This document shows positions 36,594-45,252 of a stretch of DNA of 64,000 nucleotides, piece after piece (position 1 is the first letter of the stretch; each line of letters opens with the position of its first letter). The notes below the pieces were generated by a model, which worked only from the letters and a program-made list of their open reading frames with translations, was not told the DNA's origin and searched no databases. The stretch comes from Bradyrhizobium canariense (GTDB taxonomy: Bacteria; Pseudomonadota; Alphaproteobacteria; Rhizobiales; Xanthobacteraceae), in NCBI RefSeq assembly GCF_900105125.1, contig NZ_LT629750.1, forward strand, positions 2,418,001 to 2,482,000, in the 5' to 3' direction. Made by a program: the position numbers and the translations under genes.

Positions 36594-37157
36594 ATGGCGG
36601 CTGCCGAGGCAGAAACAACGGTCCAGGCCTTGCAGGAAAAGACCGGAAAGACCTGGCACGAGGTGGTGTTGCAGACGCTGAAGCGGAACGACATCAGGCT
36701 TGTGCCCTACGTTCCCGATCGCGTCTTGACAGCCCTGATCAAGAATATTCACGCCGATCCGTTCTTCACGACGTTCCCCACCGCGCGCGAGGAAGAAGCG
36801 GTCGGCATCGTTTCCGGCGCGTGGATGGGCGGCATGCGCAGCGCGGTATTGATGCAGACGTCCGGCTTCGCGACGCTTGCCAATGTGCTGGCCTCGCTGG
36901 CGATCCCCTATCAAATTCCGCTGATCATGTTCGTGTCCGAGCGCGGCACGCTTGGCGAATTCAATTACGGGCAGTCGCTGGTCTGCCGTACCATGCGGCC
37001 GGTGCTCGACTCGCTCGCCATGGAGCATCACACCATCACGCGCCTCGATGAACTCGAGTTCATCGCCGATCGATCGATCAAGCAGGCCATCACGACGCAG
37101 GCGCCGGTGGCATTGATCCTGTCGCCGCTTCTGACCGGCGGAAAAGTCGAGAAGTGA
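36594..37157 (+). CDS. ThDP-dependent decarboxylase, N-terminal (alpha) subunit
   Basis: 187 residues with the pyrimidine-binding ThDP domain only: LVPYVPDRVLTALI, then TAREEEAVGIVSGAWMGG holding the conserved Glu, and QTSGFATLANVLASL. The arrangement as a separate small subunit resembles sulfopyruvate decarboxylase ComD or phosphonopyruvate decarboxylase halves. The partner subunit starts within its stop codon. The enzyme would decarboxylate a 2-oxo acid in the cytoplasm. The divergent dehydrogenase could supply that 2-oxo acid, by inference. Confidence 0.88.
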   Translation: MAAAEAETTVQALQEKTGKTWHEVVLQTLKRNDIRLVPYVPDRVLTALIKNIHADPFFTTFPTAREEEAVGIVSGAWMGGMRSAVLMQTSGFATLANVLASLAIPYQIPLIMFVSERGTLGEFNYGQSLVCRTMRPVLDSLAMEHHTITRLDELEFIADRSIKQAITTQAPVALILSPLLTGGKVEK

Positions 37158-37780
37158 GCAATCCGATGAACAAGCAAACCAACACCCCTGCCCGCAACAC
37201 CAAGATCATGAACCGGTTCGATCTCACCTCGCGCCTGGTCGCGAGGCTGAAGAACGAGGAGGCCGTGATCGGCGGCATCGGCAATACCAATTTCGACTTG
37301 TGGGCCGCCGGCCATCGCCCGCAGAATTTCTACATGCTGGGCAGCATGGGCCTTGCCTTCCCGATTGCACTCGGCGTCGCGCTGGCGCAGCCGCAGCGCC
37401 GCGTCTTCGCGCTCGAAGGCGACGGCTCGCTGCTGATGCAACTGGGTTGTCTATCCACGATCGCGACGCTGTCGCCACGGAACCTCTGCATGGTCGTTAT
37501 GGATAACGGCATTTACCAAATCACCGGTGCGCAACCGACCCCTGCCGCCGCGGTGTCGGACATTATTGCCATTGCTGTCGGCTGCGGCCTCACCAACAGC
37601 ACCTGGGCGGCCGATGAAGAGGATTTCGAGCGTCTGGTCGATCAATCCTTGTCGGCGTCGGGACCGACCCTGATCGGGGTGCGCATCGACGACAAGCCGG
37701 GAACCGGAACAACCCGGCGCGATCCCGTGCAGATCAGGGAACGCTTCATGCTCGGCGTCGGGGTTCGGCAGCCGATGTGA
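37154..37780 (+). CDS. ThDP-dependent decarboxylase, C-terminal (beta) subunit
   Basis: 208 residues from a GTG at 37154 overlapping the alpha stop (GTGA); the ATG at 37166 is an alternative. It contains the ThDP diphosphate/metal motif EGDGSLLMQLG ending with VVMDNGIYQITG, and YMLGSMGLAFPIALGVAL before it, as in ComE-like subunits. Together with the alpha subunit it makes a complete active site at the interface. The chain has an N-terminal extension of about 20 residues. Confidence 0.88.
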   Translation: MSNPMNKQTNTPARNTKIMNRFDLTSRLVARLKNEEAVIGGIGNTNFDLWAAGHRPQNFYMLGSMGLAFPIALGVALAQPQRRVFALEGDGSLLMQLGCLSTIATLSPRNLCMVVMDNGIYQITGAQPTPAAAVSDIIAIAVGCGLTNSTWAADEEDFERLVDQSLSASGPTLIGVRIDDKPGTGTTRRDPVQIRERFMLGVGVRQPM

Positions 37781-37863
37781 GCGGCAGTCTGGAGCCGTTA
37801 ACTACACGGGATCGCAAGTTCACGTGAGGGTGACAGTTGGCCACTGAATCGTGATATCCCGAC

Positions 37864-38229
37864 ATGATGACAATCATCCTCAGGACATTCGCCTGGCTGC
37901 TCGCCGCCGCCGTCACCTTTGCCACGTTGGGGCCGGCGCGGCTGCGACCGCACTCCGATCTCGGCCAGGATGGCGAACACGCACTCGCGTTCATTCTGAT
38001 CGGTCTCGCGTTTGGCCTGGCCTATAAGCAAAACCGGCTGCTGACGTCGATTATTGCTGTGGTCATGATCGGCGTGCTCGAACTCCTGCAACTCTGGGCG
38101 CCGGGAAGGCACGCAAGGTTTGAGGATTTCGTCGTCGATGCGCTCACAGCCTGCGCCGGCTTTGCCATCGTCGCGGGACTGGATTGGGCGATGCAGCGGC
38201 TGCGTGCGGTCCGCACCAGCGTGACCTGA
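37864..38229 (+). CDS. VanZ-like small membrane protein
   Basis: 121 residues with about four hydrophobic segments: TIILRTFAWLLAAAVTFATL, HALAFILIGLAFGLAY, SIIAVVMIGVLELLQLW and the last near ACAGFAIVAGLDW. The Glu-Leu-Leu-Gln stretch followed by GRHARFEDFVVDA is the VanZ-family signature (E..Q..P.R..s..D...n). Function is not known for most homologues. It stands alone, 83 bases after the decarboxylase genes. Confidence 0.75.
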   Translation: MMTIILRTFAWLLAAAVTFATLGPARLRPHSDLGQDGEHALAFILIGLAFGLAYKQNRLLTSIIAVVMIGVLELLQLWAPGRHARFEDFVVDALTACAGFAIVAGLDWAMQRLRAVRTSVT

Positions 38230-38553
38230 GTCATACCGAGCTTTGACTGGGGCGGCGACCCGTTAGCGGCGCAACCAAACGCGGATTGATGCGAGCTTCT
38301 GGCGTTACCCGATCTGCCCCCATGTGCAGAACGGATACCGTTCGCATTTGACCCCAGTGTCCCAAGAGTGTCTCAAGTAAAAATTGGGCGTGGCCAATTC
38401 CGATAGGTTGAATACGTGGTAGGCTGGGTAGACCGGAGGGCACCGGCCGCCGGTCAAAGCCGCGCTTTTGACCCCGAGCGATGGCGAGAGATCAGTGTCG
38501 GCGACCAAGGCGACCAGATTGCATTGAGAGACAATCGTTAGGAGCGCTATCCA
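38230..38553. other. Intergenic region before the EmrAB-type operon
   Basis: No supportable gene, tRNA or repeat of the 41.7-48.9 kb type was found in these 324 bases. Short open frames exist on the minus strand but have no ribosome site or family resemblance. The segment TTTGACCCC occurs twice (near 38348 and 38468). It presumably contains the promoter of the efflux operon. Confidence 0.5.
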
Positions 38554-40101
38554 ATGCCTCCCGAGATGTCCGAGCATAGAAGCGAGTCAAGTTCAGTCGA
38601 CGCGCCCGCGATAGCCAAAGCGGATGCTGCGGTCGATCGTGACGACAAATTACCGCCGCCAGATTCTGCTTCGAAGGCCGTCCCACCACCGAGTCAACGG
38701 TTCACACGGCGGCGCATGTTGCTGATCGGTGTGCTCGGCGCTGTGGGCATTGCGGCCGCGGTGTACGGCATTCCCTGGATCCGGTTCGTGCTCAGCACGG
38801 CTTCGACCGACGACGCCTTCGTGAACGGCCATGTGACGTTTGTCGCCTCCCGCGTCCACGGTCAGATCTCCCGGGTTCTGGTGGATGACAACAATCGCGT
38901 CCACAAGGGAGATCTTCTTGTTGAATTGGACAAAGAACCATTTCGGGACGCAGTCGCCGTGAAGAAGGCGGCCGTCGACACCGCACAGGCGGATCTAGAG
39001 GCAGCCAGGGCCGCGGTGCGCGGCACCGAAGCACAGGCCTGGAGCCACCGCTGGCAATTGCAAGAAGCCGTGGAGAATGTCGAAAACCAGACAGCCCTGC
39101 TGCATGCGCGGGTCGCCGCGCTCAAGAAGGCAAAGGCCACACTTGTACTCGCGCAGCAGGAGTTCGACCGGACGTCGCAGCTGGTCGTGTCGGAGACGGC
39201 AAGCCGCGAGCTCTATGATCAACGTCAGGCGGCGTTGTCGATTGCCCGGGCCGGTGTCGTCCAGGCATTGGCGGATGCGAACCAGATCCGAGTCTCGTTG
39301 GGCCTGCAGACGCAACCCGAAGACAGCGCGGATCTCGACCAGGTACCGCCCGATCTCGATCAGACCTTTTCTTCGATCCTGCAGGCGCAGGCGGAGCTGA
39401 TTCAGGCCGCGGCTGAGCTGGGCGTTGTCCATTCCTACAACCAGTCCCCGAAGCAGATGCTCGAAGAGTTCGAAAAGCTCGGTCCCGTCGACCGCACGTT
39501 CGATCGGCTGGCGGCGGAAGCGCCGACGGTCAAGCAAGCCGAGGCCAAACTCGAAGCCACCAAGCGCGACCTCGCTGTGGCTGAACTCGACCTTCGCTAT
39601 TGTGACGTTGTCGCGGAGATCGACGGCGTCGTCACGCGCCGAAATGTCAATCCCGGCAATGATGTTCAGGTCGGGCAGAGCTTGATGGCGATCCGCTCGC
39701 TCAGCGAGATCTGGGTCGATGCCAACTTCAAGGAGACACAGCTGCGCGACTTGCGCATCGGTCAGGCTGTCGATCTGTATGTCGACATGTACGGCGACAA
39801 ACAGGTATTCGGCGGCCGGATCAGCGGCTTTACCATGGGGACCGGATCGACGCTCGCATTGCTGCCGCCGCAGAATGCCACGGGCAACTACATCAAAATC
39901 GTCCAGCGGCTGCCGGTCCGGATCGAGCTTGAGGGTTACGACCCGGACAAGAAACCGCTGTTCATCGGCACATCGGTTGTCCCCTACGTCTATCTCAATA
40001 AGCCGCTGAGTGGGCCCAATGCCGGGACGTTTCTTCAAGGCTTCGAGCAGCAATCGCCGGCCGCCGGTTCGGCTGCGAGCCCGCCGGGTGTCGACAAATG
40101 A
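38554..40101 (+). CDS. emrA: EmrA/HlyD-type membrane fusion protein
   Basis: 515 residues, longer than E. coli EmrA (about 390). A cytoplasmic N-terminus of about 50 residues is followed by one membrane segment (MLLIGVLGAVGIAAAVYGI). The lipoyl/barrel-sandwich half is seen at TDDAFVNGHVTFVASRVHG and DGVVTRRNVNPGNDVQVGQ, with a long alpha-helical coiled-coil hairpin between residues about 130 and 330. It bridges the inner-membrane transporter encoded next to the outer membrane. AGGAGC precedes the ATG. Overlaps the EmrB-like gene by four bases. No TolC-type gene lies nearby. Confidence 0.9.
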   Translation: MPPEMSEHRSESSSVDAPAIAKADAAVDRDDKLPPPDSASKAVPPPSQRFTRRRMLLIGVLGAVGIAAAVYGIPWIRFVLSTASTDDAFVNGHVTFVASRVHGQISRVLVDDNNRVHKGDLLVELDKEPFRDAVAVKKAAVDTAQADLEAARAAVRGTEAQAWSHRWQLQEAVENVENQTALLHARVAALKKAKATLVLAQQEFDRTSQLVVSETASRELYDQRQAALSIARAGVVQALADANQIRVSLGLQTQPEDSADLDQVPPDLDQTFSSILQAQAELIQAAAELGVVHSYNQSPKQMLEEFEKLGPVDRTFDRLAAEAPTVKQAEAKLEATKRDLAVAELDLRYCDVVAEIDGVVTRRNVNPGNDVQVGQSLMAIRSLSEIWVDANFKETQLRDLRIGQAVDLYVDMYGDKQVFGGRISGFTMGTGSTLALLPPQNATGNYIKIVQRLPVRIELEGYDPDKKPLFIGTSVVPYVYLNKPLSGPNAGTFLQGFEQQSPAAGSAASPPGVDK

Positions 40102-41705
40102 CCGAGTTGACACTTTCGCCCTCCAGATCCCGGGCGGACGTCAACCCGTGGCTTGTGGCCGCGATCGTCATCATACCGACCTTCATGGAGGTACTCGACA
40201 CCACCATTGCTTTGGTCGCGCTGCGATACATTGCCGGCGGCCTTTCGGCCACGGTCAGCGACGGGGAATGGGTCATCACCAGCTACCTCGCCGCCAATGC
40301 GATCATCCTGCCGATCTCTGGCTGGCTGTCGGCACATCTCGGGCGCCGCAACTACTTCCTGCTGTCGATAGCCGTCTTTACCCTCGCGTCCGGACTTTGC
40401 GGGATGGCCACAAGTCTCGGTCAGCTGATTGTGTTTCGCGTCTTGCAAGGTCTGGCGGGCGGCGGCCTGCAGCCTTCCAGTCAAAGCGTGCTGCTGGACG
40501 CCTTTCCGGTGGAGAAGCAAGGCATTGCGATGACGCTGTTCGGTCTGGCCGCTCTTTTGGCGCCGGTCGTCGGTCCGACCCTCGGCGGCTGGATCACGGA
40601 CAGCTATTCGTGGCGATGGGTGTTCTACGTCAACGTCCCCGTTGGTCTCCTGGCGCTTGCTGGCTGTTATGCTCTGCTGCGGGATCCCGACTATCTCACG
40701 AAGCAGCGCAGCGAGTTGAGGAAGCAGCCGTTGCGCTTTGACTCGCTCGGCCTGTCACTCCTGGTGATCGTCATGGTCTCCTGGGAAGTGATCCTGAGTA
40801 AGGGACAGGAGTGGGACTGGCTAAGCGATCCATTCTGGCGTGTGCAGACGCTGGCGATTTTTTTCGTTGTGGGTCTGATCGCGCTGATCGTCTGGGAGTT
40901 ACGCCACCCCAGCCCCGTGGTCAATTTCCGCCCCCTGCGGGAGCGAAATTTCGCTGCATGCTGCGTCATCATCTTTTGCGCTTTCGCCGTCCTCTACGCC
41001 GCCAGCACATCGTTGCCAGCCCTGCTTCAATCTCTGTTCGGCTATGATGCTCTCAGCGCGGGTTTTGTCATGTCGCCGGCTGGGTTCGGTGCGCTCGTGG
41101 CAATGCCGTTTGTCGGCCTGGCACTTGGCCGAGGGGTTGATGCCCGGTGGTTGATCGCCGGCGGCCTGCTGGTCATGGCGTTCGCAAACTATTGGATGTC
41201 GCAAATGAACCTCGACATCAGCCCGGGCCAGGTCGTCTGGCCTCGGGTGATGCTGGTTGTTGGACTCTCGATGTGCTTTGCGCCTGCGAATGTAGCGGCC
41301 TATCTCTATACCCCACCGTTGCTGCGTGGAGCGGCCGTTGGCCTGCTAAGTCTGCTGCGCAACGAGGGAGGCAGTGTGGGCACCTCGATGGCGCAGACCA
41401 TTCAGGAGCGCCGTGATCAATTTCACATCCTGCGGCTAGGCGAGTCCCTCGATTCCTTCAACGCTAATGTCGTTTCCTTCCTCCATCAAGCCGGGGCAAT
41501 TTTCCTGCAGCAGACCGGCGATCCGTCTGCATCGCAGCAACTGGCCTGGCAGACGCTCGAGAACTTGCGGCAGCAGCAGGCGTCGTCACTTGCTTATTTC
41601 GATGTCTTTTGGTTGTTGGCCGTGGTGACGCTGGTGCCGGTACTCACGGTGCTGCTGATGAAACGCTCAGTGGCTGAGAAAGGCGCCCACATCGGTCAGG
41701 AATAA
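40098..41705 (+). CDS. emrB: EmrB/QacA-type MFS drug exporter (DHA2)
   Basis: 535 residues with about fourteen membrane spans, the DHA2 topology. Motif C-like GLAALLAPVVGPTLGGWITD and the start IPTFMEVLDTTIALVALRYI, with SGWLSAHLGRRNYFLL as the loop 2-3 motif, match EmrB. It would export hydrophobic toxic compounds using the proton gradient, through the membrane fusion protein encoded just upstream. The stop is followed after 41 bases by the first of five intergenic repeats. Confidence 0.92.
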   Translation: MTELTLSPSRSRADVNPWLVAAIVIIPTFMEVLDTTIALVALRYIAGGLSATVSDGEWVITSYLAANAIILPISGWLSAHLGRRNYFLLSIAVFTLASGLCGMATSLGQLIVFRVLQGLAGGGLQPSSQSVLLDAFPVEKQGIAMTLFGLAALLAPVVGPTLGGWITDSYSWRWVFYVNVPVGLLALAGCYALLRDPDYLTKQRSELRKQPLRFDSLGLSLLVIVMVSWEVILSKGQEWDWLSDPFWRVQTLAIFFVVGLIALIVWELRHPSPVVNFRPLRERNFAACCVIIFCAFAVLYAASTSLPALLQSLFGYDALSAGFVMSPAGFGALVAMPFVGLALGRGVDARWLIAGGLLVMAFANYWMSQMNLDISPGQVVWPRVMLVVGLSMCFAPANVAAYLYTPPLLRGAAVGLLSLLRNEGGSVGTSMAQTIQERRDQFHILRLGESLDSFNANVVSFLHQAGAIFLQQTGDPSASQQLAWQTLENLRQQQASSLAYFDVFWLLAVVTLVPVLTVLLMKRSVAEKGAHIGQE

Positions 41706-41746
41706 AGTGTGCACGCCGGATCCCGCGCGCCGACGAGGTGACGGAA

Positions 41747-41870
41747 CGATGTCGCCTATTGGCACATCGCGCCATTTCGCTACGCCGCGAAATTTGATCG
41801 CTATCGGGCTTAGCGAACATGACCCGACTTGCTGCTGACTCGTTCCGGGCGCCAATGACCCCAAATCGGA
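41747..41870 (+). repeat. Intergenic repeat, copy 1
   Basis: First of five same-orientation copies of a unit of about 120 bp. The core runs from GGCACATCGCGCC through TTAGCG.ACATG to GACTCGTTCCGGGCGC. An internal inverted repeat ATTTCG...CGAAAT can form a short hairpin, although this copy has ATTTCGC. It lacks one G in the GGGGCTT run that copies 3 to 5 have. Sits between the emrB-like stop and the convergent GST stop. Confidence 0.85.
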
Positions 41871-41912
41871 CTCCAACCTTCTCAAGCTCGACGGTCTGAG
41901 TTCGGGGCCCTA

Positions 41913-42557
41913 TCACTTCGTGCGGCTCGGCGGACCTTCAGGAGGACTTGTGCGCTGAAAGCTATTTCGTTGCGCATGCTGCTCATAATACTTCGAAAGA
42001 TGTACGGCGCGCGCTAACGCGTCGTTACCTTCCGGTGCTTGTGCTAGCCGGTGCAATATTGGCATCAGGTTGATATCTGCAAAAGTGAAGCGGTCAGCGA
42101 CGAGAAAGCCGGTGGCTTTGACGGCTGTGTCCAAAATCGTGATCTGCCGATGTAAGTCTGGCAGAACTGAGTCGATCACGTTGCGATCTGGTTTCCGCTT
42201 ATCGCGCCGTGCAGCGATGTACTCATACAAGTACGTACGGATGAAGGTACGATCCACAGCTGTGTTGGTGAACGAAACCCACTGTTCCGTTAGCGACGCC
42301 GGAAGAGGTGCCGAAGGAAATATCTCCGGCCCGACGAATACCCGGTCGAGATACGTTGCGATTGCCTTGGATTCGAATAGACACACATCACCGTGGCGCA
42401 GAGCGGGCATTTTACCGAGCGGATGAACCGTAAATAGCTCTGGAGCGAATATCGCGGTTTCCGTTAGCGTGTACTCAATGCCTTTTTCCTCGCAGACCAT
42501 CCGTACTACGCGAGTGTAAGTGGATTTACTTGAACCTATCACTTCGGGTTTCGTCAT
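41913..42557 (-). CDS. Glutathione S-transferase family protein
   Basis: 214 residues. The N-terminal thioredoxin-like domain begins EVIGSSKSTYTRVVRMVCEE, continues through GKMPALRHGDVCLFES (the cis-Pro and Glu-Ser glutathione contacts) and is followed by an all-helical C-terminal domain with FTFADINLMPILHRLA, the N-capping box region of GSTs. Soluble and cytoplasmic. It may conjugate or isomerise electrophiles; substrate unknown. The gene looks more A/T-rich than the catabolic genes around it and has a copy of the intergenic repeat on each side. Confidence 0.88.
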   Translation of the reverse strand: MTKPEVIGSSKSTYTRVVRMVCEEKGIEYTLTETAIFAPELFTVHPLGKMPALRHGDVCLFESKAIATYLDRVFVGPEIFPSAPLPASLTEQWVSFTNTAVDRTFIRTYLYEYIAARRDKRKPDRNVIDSVLPDLHRQITILDTAVKATGFLVADRFTFADINLMPILHRLAQAPEGNDALARAVHLSKYYEQHAQRNSFQRTSPPEGPPSRTK

Positions 42558-42626
42558 GTTCTGCCCCTTTAGCGAGCCTTTGAAGCTAATGCTGTCTCAA
42601 GCCCAGATCAATGAGGTCAACGCCGT

Positions 42627-42755
42627 AAGGTCGCCTTTTGCCACATCGTGCCATTTCGTTACGCCGCGAAATTTGATCGCTATCAGGGCTTAGCGGACAT
42701 GACCCGACTTGCTGCTGACTCGTTCCGGGCGCCAATGACTCCAACTCGGACATCG
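42627..42755 (+). repeat. Intergenic repeat, copy 2
   Basis: Second copy of the unit, lying between the divergent starts of the GST gene and the metallophosphoesterase gene. It carries the ATTTCGTTACGCCGCGAAAT inverted repeat intact, and extends to CTCGGACATCG at its right end. Differences from copy 3 include TGCCACATCGTG at the left and TATCAGGGC in the middle. Confidence 0.85.
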
Positions 42756-42885
42756 CGGGTGCAAGTAGTGATCCGGGGCAACAGCATCTAAAGACCCTTA
42801 ATCTGCCGAAATCGCATATCTCACGAACACAGTCCGCGTATACTTGATTGCGCGAACTTTCTCGCGAAAAGGATGGAGGAGTCAG

Positions 42886-44235
42886 ATGAGTGGGTACCCT
42901 GTCTCTGGCAACTTGCGATCGGCGCATCAAAGCGGTGAATTGAATAGGAGAGCCGTGCTCTCGGGCCTCGCGATGCTTCCCGTGCTGTCCTCGCTTCTGG
43001 CGGTCAAGAACGCGGCAGCGCAACAGACAAATTCCGGATTTTCTTTTGCGGTCTGCGGTGACTCGCGACCCATGATGTACCTGCCAGTCAAGGAAGGCCG
43101 TACCGACCTCGCCGGGCTATTCGTTGAAATGTTCGGCCTGGTTATGCCGGAAAAGGTCGCGGAGGCGGTGGTGAAGCGCGATGTGAAAATGATCTTCGAC
43201 CCCGCCACAAATGAGCTTAAGCAAGTGGTCATGCCGTTCATGTCGCGGAGCGAGGTCATGACGTTGTCGGTGGATCAGGGTTGGGTAACCCGCGCAACCG
43301 TCGAAGACGTCAAACTGCTTCCCGGAGTTCATCGGGAAATGTTTCAACTGCAGGGCGGCGATTGGGTCTCTCGCGAAATCGTGCAGCATGTGCAGGCCGG
43401 CCGCGCCAAATTCGTAATCAACAGCGGCGACGTCGTCTGGTGGGGCAATCAGGGTCGCTCAGTCAGCGATAGCCCATACTGGAAACGCGTCAACGACACC
43501 ATGCTCAAGCAACTGCCGGCGCCGGACGACGAGATGCGCGCCGCAGGGCTCGAAGGACGGTGGTTCATGTCAGTCGGCAATCACGAAGTGTGGGGTGACC
43601 CAAAGATTGAAGGAACGCTTAATGCGGTGCCTTATCTAACGAACTTCGGCGTGACACCGGAGCGGTTGATCTACAAATTCGACTTCCGGGACGTAAGATT
43701 TGTCTTCTTGTGGAGTGGGAAATACGACTATCGCTCACCGTCGCTCTGGGACGCGGACCGTCCAAAATACGCCCAGCAGATGGTGCAATTGCAAGAGTGG
43801 CTGGACGACGCCAAAGCCAAGGGAATTAAAAAAGCGTTCATTACGTTCCACTATCCGGTCTTCTGCCGGGCCGGCCTTGGCCCCATCCCGGAGGCTGACA
43901 ATCCCCACAAGACTATCGCGGCCTACGCCAAGGACCTGGAGCTCGTCGTCTTCAACGGACATGTGCATACGACCGAGATGTACGACGTCGATGGCGTGAA
44001 ATACCTGGTTCTCGGTGGCGGTGGGGCGGAGCAAGACCCAATCCTTCCCGGCCGCACCAGCATCAAGGTGCCGAGCAACTATCCACCGGACCTCTATTGG
44101 AAGGGCAAGCCGCCGCAGGAAGAATACAACTACGTCTTGGTCGATGTCGCACCGGGCGAAAAGACAAAATTCAACCTGACACGTTACCGGCCCGGCTCGG
44201 CCGAGCCGTTCGCATCCGAGGCACTGTTCTCATAG
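42886..44235 (+). CDS. Tat-exported metallophosphoesterase
   Basis: 449 residues from the ATG at 42886, with GGAGGAG upstream; a longer frame from 42844 is rejected. The N-terminus carries NRRAVLSGLAMLPVLSSLLA, a likely Tat signal, with cleavage after about NAAAQ. The calcineurin-like metal motifs are in order: CGDSRP, NSGDVVWWGN, VGNHEVWG, FHYPVFC and FNGHVHTTEM. It should be a periplasmic phosphatase or phosphodiesterase. Two small membrane proteins follow closely and may be partners. Confidence 0.89.
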   Translation: MSGYPVSGNLRSAHQSGELNRRAVLSGLAMLPVLSSLLAVKNAAAQQTNSGFSFAVCGDSRPMMYLPVKEGRTDLAGLFVEMFGLVMPEKVAEAVVKRDVKMIFDPATNELKQVVMPFMSRSEVMTLSVDQGWVTRATVEDVKLLPGVHREMFQLQGGDWVSREIVQHVQAGRAKFVINSGDVVWWGNQGRSVSDSPYWKRVNDTMLKQLPAPDDEMRAAGLEGRWFMSVGNHEVWGDPKIEGTLNAVPYLTNFGVTPERLIYKFDFRDVRFVFLWSGKYDYRSPSLWDADRPKYAQQMVQLQEWLDDAKAKGIKKAFITFHYPVFCRAGLGPIPEADNPHKTIAAYAKDLELVVFNGHVHTTEMYDVDGVKYLVLGGGGAEQDPILPGRTSIKVPSNYPPDLYWKGKPPQEEYNYVLVDVAPGEKTKFNLTRYRPGSAEPFASEALFS

Positions 44236-44253
44236 AGCGCCGGTCGGTGGCCG

Positions 44254-44718
44254 ATGGCGACAATACTTCTCATTCTGCACGGCTTGGTCACGGTGGCCCT
44301 GCTTGGTGCGATCACGCATCAGACATTGGCAACATGCGTGCCGCCCAAGGCCAAGCCGTATTCGTTCTTCGGCCGGTTTCGCGCGGTGCGAGGTGCGGAT
44401 TTCACCAATGCCATCGTCGTTCTATATGTGATCTCCTGGCTGCTCGGCGCGGCCGTTTACCTGTATTTCAAGGTCGATGTTCAGCCAAACTTGGAACGCG
44501 ATCACCATTGGCACGCGCTGGGTTTCTTTGATCTCAAGGAGGATTTCACCGCCATCGGCCTGGGTGTGTTGCCCGCGTACTGGTCCTGCTGGCATCAGCC
44601 AATTGATGGTCGCAGCTATCAGATACGCATTGCCCTGACTTTACTCCTTGCGTTTACCGTCTGGTGGGCCTTCCTCGTTGGTCACGTCATGAACGATATC
44701 GGAGGCTTCGGATCGTAA
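44254..44718 (+). CDS. Small integral membrane protein, unknown function
   Basis: 154 residues with about four hydrophobic segments: the N-terminal LLILHGLVTVALLGAIT, IVVLYVISWLLGAAVYLYF, a stretch near FTAIGLGVLPAYW and the C-terminal LTLLLAFTVWWAFLVGHV. Histidines (HG, ITHQ, DHHWHALG, CWHQ, VGHV) sit near membrane borders, which would suit haem or metal binding, but no known motif is recognised. The gene is 18 bases after the metallophosphoesterase stop and overlaps the next gene (TAATG), so the three form one operon. Confidence 0.75.
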   Translation: MATILLILHGLVTVALLGAITHQTLATCVPPKAKPYSFFGRFRAVRGADFTNAIVVLYVISWLLGAAVYLYFKVDVQPNLERDHHWHALGFFDLKEDFTAIGLGVLPAYWSCWHQPIDGRSYQIRIALTLLLAFTVWWAFLVGHVMNDIGGFGS

Positions 44719-45077
44719 TGTCCCGTTCGACGTTTCGCCGGTTCGTTTTTGCTTATGGGGCGGCTTTCGCGCTCTTCTACACAATTGCACACGCTCGCGG
44801 GCTCGCGCTGTTTACCGTTTATCCCGCGCAAGGCATCGTCCTTCTCGGCTTGCATCGTTCTCGGGATGTTGCCGATCCCGTCTTGGATTTCCTTGCGCCC
44901 GAGATGTACTGGTACGGATGGACTGCTTCCGCTGCGGTCGGCGCGCTCGTCGTCGGCCTGGTTGCCGCGCTTCTGCCGGCTCGCCTGTCCTGGGTCTGGG
45001 CATGGTGTGTGGGGGTCGTTCCCCCAATGGCGATGATCGCATGCGCTTATCTCACAATCCCCTGGTTTCGGCTTTAG
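44718..45077 (+). CDS. Small integral membrane protein, unknown function
   Basis: 119 residues from the ATG at 44718 that shares its A with the preceding stop (TAATG); GGAGG lies twelve bases upstream. About three membrane segments: FVFAYGAAFALFYTIAHA, a central one at YGWTASAAVGALVVGLVAA, and WVWAWCVGVVPPMAMIACAY. Not recognised as any family. Third gene of the metallophosphoesterase operon; its stop is followed after ten bases by repeat copy 3. Confidence 0.72.
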   Translation: MSRSTFRRFVFAYGAAFALFYTIAHARGLALFTVYPAQGIVLLGLHRSRDVADPVLDFLAPEMYWYGWTASAAVGALVVGLVAALLPARLSWVWAWCVGVVPPMAMIACAYLTIPWFRL

Positions 45078-45087
45078 TAGCGATCCT

Positions 45088-45214
45088 TCCGCCTCTGGCA
45101 CATCGCGCCATTTCGTTACGCCGCGAAATTTGATCGCTATCGGGGCTTAGCGGACATGGCTCGACTTGCTGCTGACTCGTTCCGGGCGCTAATGCCCCCC
45201 CTTTCCGGACATCG
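45088..45214 (+). repeat. Intergenic repeat, copy 3
   Basis: Full-length copy after the small membrane-protein gene and before the convergent porin-like gene. The 62 bases 45096-45157 are, as far as I can read, identical to 48833-48894 in copy 5. The inverted repeat ATTTCGTTACGCCGCGAAAT is at 45110-45129. The right end reads CCGGACATCG, matching copy 2. Confidence 0.88.
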
Positions 45215-45252
45215 AGGCACAAGTCTCGGCGGCGGGCGCTAGGCCGCCACGA

